A stretch of DNA of 64,000 nt from Larus michahellis (Eukaryota; Chordata; Aves; Charadriiformes; Laridae), in the NCBI RefSeq assembly GCF_964199755.1, contig NC_133930.1, forward strand, positions 28,483,571 to 28,547,570, read 5' to 3'. The notes under the pieces are model-generated. The model searched no databases. It was not told where the DNA came from and was given only the letters and a program-made list of their open reading frames with translations. Every line of letters starts with the position of its first letter. The stretch's first letter is position 1. A program made the translations under genes and the position numbers. Below, in pieces: positions 26,301-37,797 of the stretch.

Positions 26301-29300
26301 AGACACTCAAATTTTCTGTGGTCTAAGGAACTGTCTTTTATGAAATCCCCTGTCATTATGAAGAAAGAGGAATAAATGTTGTCTTGACAGAAAAAAAAAT
26401 AAATGCTCCTACTAGACCCGTTTTAATACTCAATACCTTATAAAGATACAGATTTGCAGGAAGTACTCTAGCCATTTACCTGTCCAACATGATTTTCCTT
26501 GATTACCAGTTTAGATAGAGAGGTAAAGACCTAGCTATCAGAAACCAAAAGCTGGTGAGAGCACAGGTCAGCCACACTATGAGCAGATAACCAGAAGCCT
26601 CCTGCTGAGAGATACTAGAGGGGTATTATCATTGGCATTCTTGTAGCCAGAGAAATATGGACATGTCATAGGTCATTTGAGCAACTGTCTAGATACAGTC
26701 AGCTGCTGTTCTTCCTCGCTAATTTTCTGTGATCATCAGTGCTTCTCCTCTTTGTTTCCTCCCAGCACTTTCAGAGCATTTTTTTTGGTGCATTCATTAC
26801 CCTGGATATAAGTCATTCAGAGTATTAGCTTTCTTTGAATGCAAAGAAGAGGCAGTCCTTTTTCCTAAGTGGATGGATGACACTTGGAATCAGATATCTT
26901 GCTTTTACAAATGAATATCTCATTTTCAGTGACTCTTTTTTTCCCCCCCTCTACGGTCTCAGTGAACACTTTGCTGATAAATGTATTTGCTGTAATGTTC
27001 ATTTTAGCAAAGTCACAGAGAGCAAATCATGGAAGAGAACTTATGCAGCTGAAAGAAATATTTTTTTAAAAGCAAGTGAATATTTCCAGACTCTTTTTGC
27101 AGCATTGACTCAGGTCTATTTTTTATTTAAAAACAATACACCTGCAAATTTTTATATTAATGATTTGCTTCCATTCCCCCTGAAGAGGTGGTTTAAAATG
27201 CATAGGATGCAGTACTATTTCACCGAGGATCATTCCACTATCTACATTTCATCCAGATATTCCAGGTCTTTGTGAATTTGAATTAAAAAAATACTGCAGC
27301 AGACCTTCTGTACTACCAAAATAAATTAAATCAGAAGTCAAATTAGAGCAAAAATTTGGTGGAATCTCAGTAATTGCTTTTTAGTAATTTTATCCAGATG
27401 AGTAAGCTGCTTGATGTAAGTTTCAGTTACTCAGTAATGGTGATTCTGGCTCATATAGTAATAAAGATCATAAAAACAAAAAATCTAAAGGTAAAAGTAT
27501 TTGTCTAGAACCATTCCAAAAGAAAGAGCTGAAGTTGAAAGCAAACACAGAAGTTTGCAGAGGATGGAAATAGCCACTTGAATGTGAAAAAATTATAAAT
27601 CCTGATAAGGAAAGACCACAAGACATGTAAGACTAGAAGATTGTAATAGTGATGTCAAACTCTCATGTCTTGAAAATACGTTTGATTTATAAGGGACCAG
27701 ACGATAAAAGAACCCATCAAGATAAACAACAACAATGAAAAACAAACCCCTTATTGTTTCATCAAAGGGAAACTTGCACGATCAATGGCTTGAGCTGGCA
27801 GGAACATGCTTCAGGGAAAGCTGAGTCATTCTTACAGCCCCATGACTGTTTAAATTCCAGCTTACTCACCAGAGACACTGAAACACAGGAGTTGGTAAAC
27901 AGAAGATAAGAGGATCAGAGAAAAATGCGTGAGCAAGAAACAACGAAAAAAAGGAATTGTGCTTTCTAGCTTTAAGCAAAATGTGCAGCCATTTCATTTC
28001 CAGTTAAGGAGAAGTAATATTCTGCTTGACTGTTTCACAGAAACCCTTCATTGGTTTTATTTTGTATCTCCATCTCTGCCTGGCATTGTTCTTGATTATA
28101 GGCTGGATTTATAAACTACAAATGAAATGGTTCACCAGGGCAGAAAGTTATACTTTGAATTTCATTCAAGTTAAGAGCCTTCCAGGTTACGCACTTAAGC
28201 CTCTCCCCTCCTTATAACAATGTTCCCTGCTTTTGCAGAATCCTTGACTGTGTGTCCTAGTCACCAAATTAAAAAATGACAGCTGTGCAGAAGGTCCCGG
28301 ATAGATCAGACTAAACCACACATTCTTGTCTGTAGGGCAAATTGCAGCCAGAAGCTGCCAGGGTTCAAGTTGAGAAGATTAGGTCCTGTTTCCTTTTGAA
28401 ATGTTCTCATTGGCAGTACCCCTTTGAACTAATCATTTTCATTTTTACTGTTTTTTACAGCTGTGTGGAAAAGAATTTAACAGAATGCATAATTTAATGG
28501 GACACATGCACTTGCACTCAGACAGCAAGCCTTTCAAGTGCCTGTACTGTCCCAGCAAATTCACCTTGAAGGGGAACCTAACCAGGCACATGAAAGTCAA
28601 GCATGGGGTCATGGAAAGAGGATTTCATTCTCAAGGTAATGTTTCTCGGCAAGGTTATTCTCTGGGAACCCAAATGGGCTTTGTACTACAGATCCACATT
28701 CTTGTACCATAGACCCAATGCTATTGGAAGAGATTGAATCTGGTAAGCCTGCGAGGTTGTTATTAACTATCTGTATTACTCCAGTGCAACAGATCAGAGA
28801 TCCCCAAGATATCTAGATATCCCAGATATCTAGACTAGATATCTGATAACACACATGTACATATTGAGGTGGATTTGTAGATGGAGACAGAATGAGACAG
28901 TATTTATGAGCACAAAGGAAACAATTTTAGTGCACTAAATTGCTGTTGTCAGGTGTTAGGGAGAATACAGTCAGTAGTGTGAGAGCAGAGGATTTATCAA
29001 GCTGTACAAAACGTTCTTGAATTTAAGTCGAGGGCTCCCCATCCATCACTGTGAGAAGGTGCAATATCCACAGCACTGCAGAGCTTCCCCCAGCATGTGG
29101 GTACCCTGAGACACAAATGGGAGCGAGCCGGTAGAGACTCAGCTGTAGTCAGGCTGTGGCACATGTAGTTGGCCAGGGGAATGATTGGATGACATAATCT
29201 TCCTGACTGAAGGTGTAGTTCCATTATTTTTGAATAAATGTTAGTTTCAAGGGGCTTGATTCCCAGGGGCTGGCAGATCACAGCCTGTCAGCCACAGACA

Positions 29301-31705
29301 AGTAGATATTTTGCCCCAGACACATTTGGTTAGGAGTTTATTGTTTTTGTCTCATGTTTGAGGTACATCATAAATCATAAATTCATTCAAAGCTGACAGA
29401 AGCAAAAAATCTAAAAGATTTCATGTGTCTTGCTCACTGCTTGTTGGATTCCAGTCTGGAATGGGAATGGAAGCCTGTATGGCTCTATGTTCAGGAGCCT
29501 TTCTGCTCAAGATATGGTTATTCTGTACCATATTGACATAGATGATGTTAGGCAAAGGCCTTAGGCTCAAGACCCAGTTTAAAAAGAAGCATGTGGACAG
29601 GAGGAGACATTCCTCCCCCATCTCAAATTATACGGATTTTTGACTACCCAGGGTATCCTGCAAAGTATTCCCTATCTCTCACCTACCAGATACATGTCCT
29701 AAAGCCAGCCTCATGCGTGCACGATGCCAATGCTGTCTAAAGACATTGGAGAATTAGGGATGATTGTTTTGAGAGACTGAGTATCCAAGATATTTTGTTT
29801 GTTAAGACTTTCTGGATAAACAGTTCTTTCATGGGTAAGATTTCTTGGTGTTCCTCAAATTCAGGCTTTAGGCCAGCCTAGCATGTATGTAAACACACAA
29901 TCTAATGACATTTGGCATAAAATTTACAAAGATCCTAACAGGTAATGAAATAAATGGCCCTTTCCCCCTTCCCCCCCGTAAATCTATGGCATCACGCTAT
30001 TTACACAATTACTTGTAATTGAAGACAGCCTAAGAGCTTTGCAGTGTACAGAGATTCTTCAGCCCTTGAGGACTATAGGACACAAGACAATTTGTAAGGG
30101 CTGCCACCTGCTCAAAAAACATTTTAACAATACAACCTATTGCAATATAGCAGCTGTATCTAATGAGGCTGCATAGATCCTGCAGAGGGTGGATTCAATT
30201 ACTGAGGGAAAAAAAACAAAGCGAAGCAAAGCAAAACAAAACAAAAAAACCCAAGTAAAATAGTGGGTTTCGTAGGTATTTGCTATTGGGTGAAATCCTC
30301 ACCCCAGTACTGTCACCGTTCTTTTAGTGAAGATGGACTGTGCCTGCAGTGCCTGAATCTTCTTCAGTGCATCCCAATGCTCAGAGTACATTTGAATCCA
30401 CAGATGCCTCCTAGGTAATGTCTGGCTCTTTAGCAAAAGAGGAGACACTCTGATGAATATTAAGACAAACCAGACCCAGGATTACACTCAGATTTACACA
30501 GCATGGCTCAAAATCATTATTTCTTTATAATGATTTCCTCAAACTGAAGCACTAGCTAGGGCATAGAGCTTTTCAGTGGTATGAGTGGCTTCTCAGTGGA
30601 TGAAAGAGGAAAAAATTAAGGAGAGTGGAGGTCGTAGACTGCTGAGACTTGATTGTCTTTTCATTTTTAAAGTAGTAACTTTGAACCAGAGTGTCCATAG
30701 AATAAACACATCAACATGTTTTAAATCTCTTCCACTCCTTTGGAAAGATAATGTACAAAACCTGGCACTTTGATTATGGCCTGTGATGCTTTAGATCAAA
30801 GTTTTCATTTAAAAAAAAAATAGGAAAGAGGAAGTGGGTAGGTTCACTGGCAAAAATAGTTTACAAGAGGCCAGGCCACTTCACTTTTATTCCTAGCTCT
30901 CTCATTAAGTGTCTGACATGTACAGCACAATGTTTTGTGTGTCCTGACCTGGCTGTGAATTGTATACAGTAGTACTTCTTTTAGCAGCATCTCAAAGGAG
31001 ATGCCATGAGATGTAAACAGTAAAGTACTCGGAGATAGCTGGGTGGAAGAAAAAAGGTAAAATATGAAATAGAAAGCCGCCCCACATTTTGTTTTTTAAC
31101 CATGTATCACATAGTAAAATTTCCTACACATAAATTGTTCGTTTTCTCCTCCCCTCAAACCACTACAAGGTTTTGGAAGAGGAAGAATTGCTCTGTCCCA
31201 GACAAATGTCTTAAGAAGTTTGGAACAGGAAGAGCCCTTTGATCTTTCTCAGAAAAGTCAAGGGAAGGGAATCTCTTTTCATTCGGATGGCGAGAGTGCC
31301 AAGGGAAGTTCATGCCAGGAAGAAGAGGAAGACAACTGCTATGAGGCAGAGCAGTACAGCCCTGCCATGTACCACCACGACGACAACAAGCTGTACGCAG
31401 CTCAAGATCTGCCTGGCAAATCCGAGTGCATGATGAAGGACTTCCGAGAGTCCTACTGCAATGAGAAGGAAGAAGTGTTAAGTGAGGGAGGACTGGAGAA
31501 GAGAAAAGGAAATTCAGACAAACAGGAGAACCAAGAAGAGAGAGACCTTGTGACGAACAAAGAACACGTCAGCTTTAGATCCTTTGAAAAAGCCAGACTT
31601 GGCCACTCTCTCTCTGATTACTTGTATTTCAAGCACAGGAACAAGAGTTTGAAAGAATTGCTGGAAAGAAAAATGGAAAAACAAACAATGCTTATAGGCA
31701 TTTAA
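19086..31705 (+). CDS. ZNF366: ZNF366 (DC-SCRIPT), C2H2 zinc-finger transcriptional repressor; complete coding region in four exons
   Basis: Joining 19086-20384, 22610-22801, 28461-28635 and 31170-31705 keeps one open frame of 733 codons plus TAA, close to the roughly 744 residues I recall for human ZNF366. The protein has a proline-rich N-terminal region (about 1-240) with a basic RKRKS cluster at 71-75. Eleven C2H2 fingers follow, from Cys244 to His545. An acidic C-terminal region carries PFDLS at 578-582, and the end is a conserved tail (SLSDYLYFKHR, then KELLERKMEKQ). ZNF366 is known as a nuclear protein of dendritic cells that represses nuclear-receptor and other targets and recruits CtBP through a PxDLS motif. 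The finger number, the finger sequences, the CtBP motif and the tail all fit this family, so identification is firm. Exon joins are inferred from splice consensus and reading phase, without transcript data. No frameshift or missing zinc ligand is visible. Confidence 0.96.
20385..22609 (+). other. ZNF366: ZNF366 intron between coding exons 1 and 2
   Basis: A 2,225-base intron, GTAAGC to CACAG. It includes a 14-base A run near 20922 and an exact-register 27-base tandem duplication at 22096-22149. I see no gene or RNA inside it. Confidence 0.9.
22096..22149. repeat. 27-base tandem duplication
   Basis: Units 22096-22122 and 22123-22149 are identical except for one T/C difference (TTTCTATAG against TTTCCATAG). 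High identity indicates a recent local duplication within the intron. Confidence 0.9.
22610..22801 (+). CDS. ZNF366: ZNF366 second coding exon: fingers 8 and 9 and start of finger 10
   Basis: This exon encodes residues 434-497 and is phase 0 at both ends. The acceptor is a pyrimidine-rich TTTTTTTCTTTTCTCACAG and the donor is AAG|GTAAGT. It starts with GVKEHKC, which completes the linker after finger 7. Finger 8 uses C440/C443/H456/H460 and finger 9 uses C468/C471/H484/H488. The first cysteine of finger 10 (C496) is the second-to-last codon, so this finger is divided between two exons. Residue order and linkers match the ZNF366 family. Confidence 0.95.
22802..28460 (+). other. ZNF366: ZNF366 intron between coding exons 2 and 3
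   Basis: A 5,659-base intron, GTAAGT to TTTACAG. It has an ATGTGC repeat at 24261-24281 and a purine-rich GAA tract near 24930-24955. The open frames of 118 to 146 codons here (for example 25924-26343 and 26835-27275) lack recognisable protein character and are most likely chance. Confidence 0.9.
24261..24281. repeat. CATGTG hexamer repeat, about 3.5 copies
   Basis: Short tandem array of CATGTG in the large intron. Each unit contains an E-box core (CATGTG), but spacing this tight points to simple-sequence slippage. Confidence 0.8.
28461..28635 (+). CDS. ZNF366: ZNF366 third coding exon: rest of finger 10 and finger 11
   Basis: This exon encodes residues 498-555 plus the first base of codon 556 (phase 0 in, phase 1 out). 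The acceptor is ACTGTTTTTTACAG and the donor is CAAG|GTAATG. Finger 10 is completed with C499/H512/H516. Finger 11 uses C524/C527/H540/H545 with a four-residue gap between its histidines (MKVK), unlike the three-residue gap of the other ten. The exon ends in a short basic and polar stretch (GVMERGFHSQ) leading to the C-terminal region. Confidence 0.94.
28808..28845. repeat. Clustered AGATATCT palindromes
   Basis: Three copies of AGATATCTAGA-like palindromic sequence in under 40 bases, capable of forming short hairpins. Probably a local slippage product. Confidence 0.7.
30208..30250. repeat. A-rich AAGC/AAAAC low-complexity tract
   Basis: Repeated AAGC, AAAAC and A runs on the + strand. The composition resembles a decayed poly(A)-type tail, but no element body is visible upstream. 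Confidence 0.75.
31170..31705 (+). CDS. ZNF366: ZNF366 last coding exon: CtBP-binding motif, acidic region, conserved C-terminus
   Basis: This exon encodes the rest of Gly556 through Ile733 and then TAA at 31703-31705. The acceptor reads CCCCTCAAACCACTACAAG, a rather weak pyrimidine tract, but phase and homology to the family fix the junction (G-FGRGRIAL). PFDLS at 578-582 is a PxDLS-type CtBP-docking motif, the established co-repressor contact of this protein. Residues about 590-690 are acidic and serine-rich with glutamate runs and are typically poorly conserved. The last 32 residues or so (SLSDYLYFKHR to the end) are strongly ZNF366-like and probably under selection, although I know of no assigned function for them. 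Confidence 0.95.
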
Positions 31706-34700
31706 AAAGGACATTTTAAAACAGATGGAAAATGGGAGCCAGATAGCTTTTAACATGAACTGTAATTTACCAAAGCCTGGAAGTTTGTAGCAGTCTTTAG
31801 AAATAAACAAGCGAAATTAATAAAAATAATTTAAGGTAAAACACATACATCCAAAGAACAAAGCAGTCCAAGGTCACCAAGGAATGCAATAGATATTGAA
31901 CAATAACATTTTTATACTTATCCATTTGATGTATAAGCAGACAATGGAGTGGGTACAGAAATTTATTTTCCTTTAACTGGGGATATTAACTTATATGCAA
32001 TTTTCTAGTTATCAAAACCAGCATACTTTAGCGTTTGTTTTATTATCTGACTAAATATATATGAACACTTCTAACCATACATCTCAAAAAAAATCTGAAA
32101 ATACTAACTATTTCACAGTATAAGCAAGAGTACTATTAAACATGGCGTGCATGAAAATTCTGTCAGTCTTACAACTAACACAGTCCAAATACTTTCATTT
32201 ACTGAAGTGACTGTTAGCTAACTACTTACAATGAGAAATGGGAAACAAATTAGGGTGAAATGCTAATGTCTTGTGAGATAGTGAAAGGCAGCTCTGTAAG
32301 GCTTTGAAAGGACTGTAATTTATTATGGCCACAGAAGCTTTTCCTCTGGCACAAGGCATGTTTGTGTTTCGCTATGTTTCAGTCAGTATGGGAGTATTCA
32401 GCTATTCTTCAAGCGAAATAGTATGGACTGTGTTGACATTTTGTTATACTGTCTGCTCAGGCCAATACACCTAATGAGCATCAGCAGCATGTAGCATTTG
32501 CAAGTCTTGCTGTAATTACACCTAAAGCAGTAAGAGTAATTTCATTGAGAAAGTTATTGAGTTATTGAGAAATTTTGCTGTTTATCTCTTCAGTTTATTT
32601 TGGCTAGCAAGGATGATTTTGAAATACAAAGGTCTGATCAGCTTTTATTTTAGAAGGTATGCCAGAAAAGAGCCCTTATGGAGCAAGCAGTACCTCATAG
32701 AGGAAAACTGGATTTGGATTTCTTATCAGAGTCAGAAATTTTCCCTTAACAACGTGGCTTGACCAGTAAGCTCCAGGCCTTTCAGAAGAATTCCACTTGC
32801 GCTGTTTTTCTGAGTCATTCCCAATTTTTCATCCTCTGATTCCCATACAATTATATGTTCATAACAAAGGTGCTAAAAGCACATTCCATTAAGCACATTC
32901 CACCAATTGCATGAATAGTTTGACCAGCACCTTGACTCCTGCATCTTCGAGATAAACGGCAAACCGACCCATACCATCCTATTGCTTATAAGGAACTACA
33001 GATTTAATAAGTCTTTTAATTAGTCCTATGTCATTCTGACATCCCATCTCAAAAGGTTAAAATCCACATATGTGGTGCACCTTTTTCAAATATTACTACC
33101 TTCTTAACTTACCTGTAAAGTTCTTGATTTGAAATACCTTGCTATCACGCTCTATATATAGCAAGTTATAATTCAATATAGTCATATACTTATGGCTTGC
33201 TAAGGCTAGAATCATGTAGCTGCAGCTCTCTGCCATTATAAGAAATGATTCACCTTACAGAACTAATGATTCTCACACCTACCAGTTAATCAGCGCTCAC
33301 AGGGCAACATCCCATATTAATCATATAAAACTGGGTTTCTGTAGTCTGGGGTTGCAGAAGGTGGTTTCATTTTTCAGGGCTCAAACATGGCATGATAAAG
33401 ATTCTGAATGAAGAGCAGAAAAAGCTGTTGATAGAAGAAGCCGTAACAAACAGATTAGTCTTCTATGTGTAATTAACTCTACAGCTGGTGTACAGACTTT
33501 TTTAAAACAAAAAGGGTATACCAAATTGAAGTGGAATGTAGGTCACTTTAGGCCTAGAATTACTGTTGTGTTTCAGAATGAGGTGTATTTCAGAGGTACC
33601 TAGCCATGTTTTTTCAGTGATGAACTATTTTATCATATACATGCAACTTCCTTGCTTCCACTGCAAGATAACTCCTCTTGAAAAAGGAGCTATCTATCTT
33701 TCAAGGTATACATTGTGGTCAAGCAGAAGAATCAGAAAATGTTTAGAGTAATGTGTGTAACCGCATTCTTTCTTAGACGAGAGGGGAAATGATCAGGTAG
33801 AAATTCAGCATGTTCTGGGATATTGTCTCTTAGAAATGGGAACAAGTCCTTCAGTTACCTTCTTGGCAATATCTTGTCTCTGTCAGACAAAAGCTCCTGT
33901 GTGGGAACATACAGAGTGAAGAGCTGGGAGCCACTGACTCTTAGAAATGTCCCTCTCAAGGTGGTGGAGTTTCCAGCTGCGCATGATTCAAGATCAGTCC
34001 TCCACCTTTGCAGCTTTATTAGTTCCTATGTTAAGAGGAGTAAACAAGGAACCAGGAACCTTGTTGCAATTTTTAGAATGGTGACCATGCAGATGGGTTG
34101 AACTTAGCAAGCCCCTTCACTTTGCTGGTGGGTAAAGCAGAAAGGCATGCAGCCCTTCCATTGCAAAGCCCTGTTGTCTATGTATTGGAGAGTGTTATGG
34201 GACAGGTAGACAATCCCTATCAAGAAATGTGATTACATATTAACAGCTCCCAGTAGATAACATCATAACAACAAAAACGATGTCTACTGCAAGTATGCAG
34301 TCCAGAGTTCCCTTACAGACCTCGTAAGGGAAAATTGCCAGACGTGTCCTGAGGAAAGAAAATCACTGCAAACAGTTCTGGGTTGTCTGAATGGTTAACC
34401 CAAACACTTTCAACCACACTGTCACTGCAGCCAATTTATCCACTTCTACAATCCCACTTCTCATTGGAGCAAAAGCAACTGCCAACCACATACAGACAGG
34501 TGGAATAAGTATGCAATGCTATTTGGGAATAATTTGTAATGTGAATCCCTTTTCTTGCATTCTTCCTAGAAAGCGGAGAATATTCCATTACAATGAGGCT
34601 TTGAGACTGTGCCCGGTCACATAGTCATACTAAGATAATCCACAAACGCTCAAGGCTAATTTGTGTCAGAATAGCAAAGAACCCACCTAAAACTGTAAGT

Positions 34701-36256
34701 CACCAGTCAGAGGAATTGCAAACAAAACTATTACTGAGATAAGGAGACAGTGCCAAGTGACCCAAGCAAAGAGATTAGGAGATGATAGTCCCCTCTACTG
34801 TAGAACATAACGCAGCTGGGTCTAAGAAACTTGTTACAAACAGTCCCCGAGGGACAAATCAAAAGTGAAATAACAGCCTTCATTGTGAAGCACCTTGCTT
34901 TTCAAACATAAGTTATTTTCACGCTATTTACATTGGCACCGTTTTGGGAACAGACAGTAACAGTCTTTGCTTTTTAATAGCTTTGAAAATGCTTTATAGA
35001 AAGTTGCTCTCATAATAAAGTTATTTCCCATTTTTAATTTTTGAGGAATTAGCTTCCTTGTTTTGCTTTGAATAGAGGCTCAGAAGTCCTGTAGATACAT
35101 TCCTGTGTCGTGGACCTTGGGGATATATTTTTTTTTTTACTCCTTCCTAATCTATCTATCTTCTTCTTGCTATGTTGTGGAAAAAAACTTTATCTGTCAC
35201 TTCTCTGCTATTTGGGTTTTCAGCTCCTGGTAGCACATGAAATTAAAGCCCAGTCTCCACAACCTCTATATTAAATCACATCCATACCATTCCCTGCATA
35301 TTATTTGAAGCCTAGCTTCATCCTCTTGGAGAGCATCAGAGCATATAAGGATGGCCGCAAACTGTGGTATACAACTGAGATGTTTTCCAAACTCATACAG
35401 TCTGAGATGTTTCAAGAAGCCATGCTGAGGAAAGGTAAATTGGCCACACCATCATGAGTCTGGGCAAGTGAAGGCACGTGGTTTGTTAAATCAGAGGGGT
35501 TTTTCCTGCTGTTAAGGGCAGCAGGGAGAATTCTGCAAGACACTGTACAGAACAGAGTAGGTGGATGAAAAGTTGGGTTAGTAAAATTTGAGGGTAAAGA
35601 ACTACAACATATTTACTGAAAAAGTGAAGTCGTAGGTAACCCTGGAACAAGCTGTTCTGAGGCTGGCCACAAGAACTCAGCCATCTCCTTGTGAACCGGA
35701 GTTCTCCTGGTTGCTGGGCAGCCTCCAGTCTGTGAAGGCAAGGACAGGTGCTCTGTGTTCACCAGCTCAAAGGATAAAACTGTTTATGATGATATTATAG
35801 TATAATTTATCCTGTGCCATGTCCTATAAAACCAGATACTGGAAAGACCAAATAATGCTACTCTACCCACCTCTTTACAACTCTGTGTTGATCTACTAGC
35901 TATTTTCTTATTTCTCTCTTCATATGGTGCTGCTGGACTCTGCTGTTATGAGTGTACAGTTAAGAATTAATATAAGTACTATATTTATTATTCCAAGAAG
36001 TTTTTAATAATTATTAACAGTTTTGAAAATAGGTCGTGTCTGCTTAGCTGAACAAGATGTAACAGAGCTAACATTTTGTACTCCTAACAGATTTTGCAAA
36101 TAATGTGGTGTATATTTATTTCATATACAACACCAGGTTCCTATTTAAAGTCCCAACTCAAGAAATGGACCAACTATCTGTGAATATTTACTTTCTGGCT
36201 TTCTATCTCAATCATAAAAGCATGTATTATGTATTGTATTAAATTAAGCAAATAAA
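31706..36256 (+). other. ZNF366: ZNF366 3' UTR of uncertain length, with candidate poly(A) signals
   Basis: AT-rich sequence directly after the stop codon. Canonical AATAAA hexamers occur at 31802-31807, 35014-35019 and 36251-36256. The first would give a 3' UTR of only about 120 bases; the later ones would give about 3.3 and 4.5 kb. Without transcript data I cannot choose among them. The last hexamer is used as the outer limit here. Confidence 0.4.
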
Positions 36257-37246
36257 TATGTACCGGAGAAGCTGCTGTACTTTGTATTGAAATGGATCTA
36301 GAGTTCTTGGCACTCTAGCTATTTTATATAGTAATGTAAATGGCTGGTCTGACAAGGTCATGCTTCACTCAGCACCACTGAAGAGCGGTCCTTGTAAAGG
36401 GAAGGTTAAATCAGTGGTGGAGGACTAGTTAGAAGACAAGGGCAGAAGAGCTACCAGGTCCTCTGAGGCATAGAGGTCACTTTATTATTACAGACTGCAG
36501 GGACGACATAAAGAATTCTCTGGAATGATTATGGTATTTGTTAACTTGGCCTCAGACAAGCTAAAAAAGGAAGAGATAATCCTTATCTTAAAGATGTTTC
36601 AAAGGTCTGCATTATGTAAAAAGACAGGAAAACCCAACCAGACGTGTTATGAGATTGAAGAAAGTAGGAATACCTTTGTAACTTAAGGAATAAGCAGAAG
36701 ACTCTGAACTCAGAGGCTCAGAGTTTCTTTTTCTAATGGAAAGCATCAATTTAAGTGATGAGTAAACTCTTGGATTTGTTTGTTTTAATGAGATCCTGAT
36801 GGAATTGGCATCATCAGACTTCACAGAGAACATTTTAAGCTGATTTTGAGCACAGAGAGAAAGCAACTGGAATGTTAGCTATTAAATAAGTAATAAAGAA
36901 AAACAGAGATTCAGTTTCTAATTCTCAGAGGTATAAACCTTAAAAAGTGGAAGAAGAATTATTCAAAGACTAGAAATATATGTAAGAGTCTAAATGAAAC
37001 AGAACTAAGTCTTTTTTGCTGTCCTGTTCTCTTATTTTCTTTTTTCCGTTCTGTTTTTGGTTGCAGGTAACAACCGCTATGACAATTATAAGCTACCTCT
37101 ACATGAGGAGGAGGATGATATGCTGGGGACTGACCTAGTTCATTCCCATGTGACTCAGTATCAGTGAATCTCAAAGTTTCCCCTTTGCCAGTTGCAAAAA
37201 TATAATACAGAAAAACATGTTTAGTCCTTTTCACAAATTTCCTTTT

Positions 37247-37797
37247 CATAGAATCATAGAACGGTTTGGGTTGGAAGGGATCTTAAAGACCATCTAGTTC
37301 CAACTCCCCTGCCATGGGCAGGGACACCAACCACTAGATCTGGTTGCTCAAAGCCCCATCCAGCTTGTCCTTGAACACTTCCAGGGATGGGGCATACACA
37401 ACTTCTCTGGGCAACCTGTGCCAGTGCCTCACCACCCTCACAGTGAAAAATTTCTTCCTAATATCTAATCTAAATCTACCCTGCTTCAGTTTAAAACCAT
37501 TACCCCTTATCCTATAACTACTCTACCTGATAAAAAGTCCCTCCCCATCTTTCCTGTAGGCCCCCTTCAGGTACTGGAAGGCTGCTATAAGGTCTCCCCA
37601 GAGCCTTCTCTTCTCCAGGCTGAACAACCCCAGCTCTCTCAGACTGTCCTCATAGGCGAGGTGCTCCAGCCCTCTGATCATCTTCGAGGCCCTCCTCTGG
37701 ACTTGCTCCAACAGGTCCATGTCCTTCCTGTACTGAGGACTCCACAGCCACATGCAGTACTCCAGGTGGGGTGTCAGGAGAGTGGAGTAGAGGGTTA
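37247..37797 (-). mobile_element. CR1 LINE 3' fragment (antisense)
   Basis: It starts with CATAGAATCATAGAACGG and continues through the typical antisense CR1 phrases (TTGGAAGGGATCTTAAAGACC, CTTGAACACTTCCAGGGATGG, TCTCCAGGCTGAACAACCCC). The coding strand is minus and reads the C-terminal part of the CR1 ORF2 protein (for example LEYCMWLWSPQYRKDMDLLE). It is 5'-truncated at about 37797, as is usual for CR1. The open frame breaks once and the element is dead. Confidence 0.95.

Larger units (their letters stand above)
28636..31169 (+). other. ZNF366: ZNF366 intron between coding exons 3 and 4
   Basis: A 2,534-base intron, GTAATG to TACAAG. It contains a cluster of GATATCT/AGATATC palindromes at 28808-28845 and a low-complexity purine/A-rich tract at 30208-30250. 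No other gene is seen. Confidence 0.9.

Noticed and set aside
25924-27275. Open frames of 139 and 146 codons in the large ZNF366 intron
   Set aside because: No conserved motifs and irregular composition. They lie within an intron with perfect phase-compatible flanking exons, and are probably chance.
33375-33472. Short open segment after a TTTTTCAG acceptor in the presumed 3' UTR (about 30 codons, ending in TAA)
   Set aside because: It looks mildly protein-like, but there is no usable donor in frame and no matching partner exon. It lies within the likely 3' UTR.
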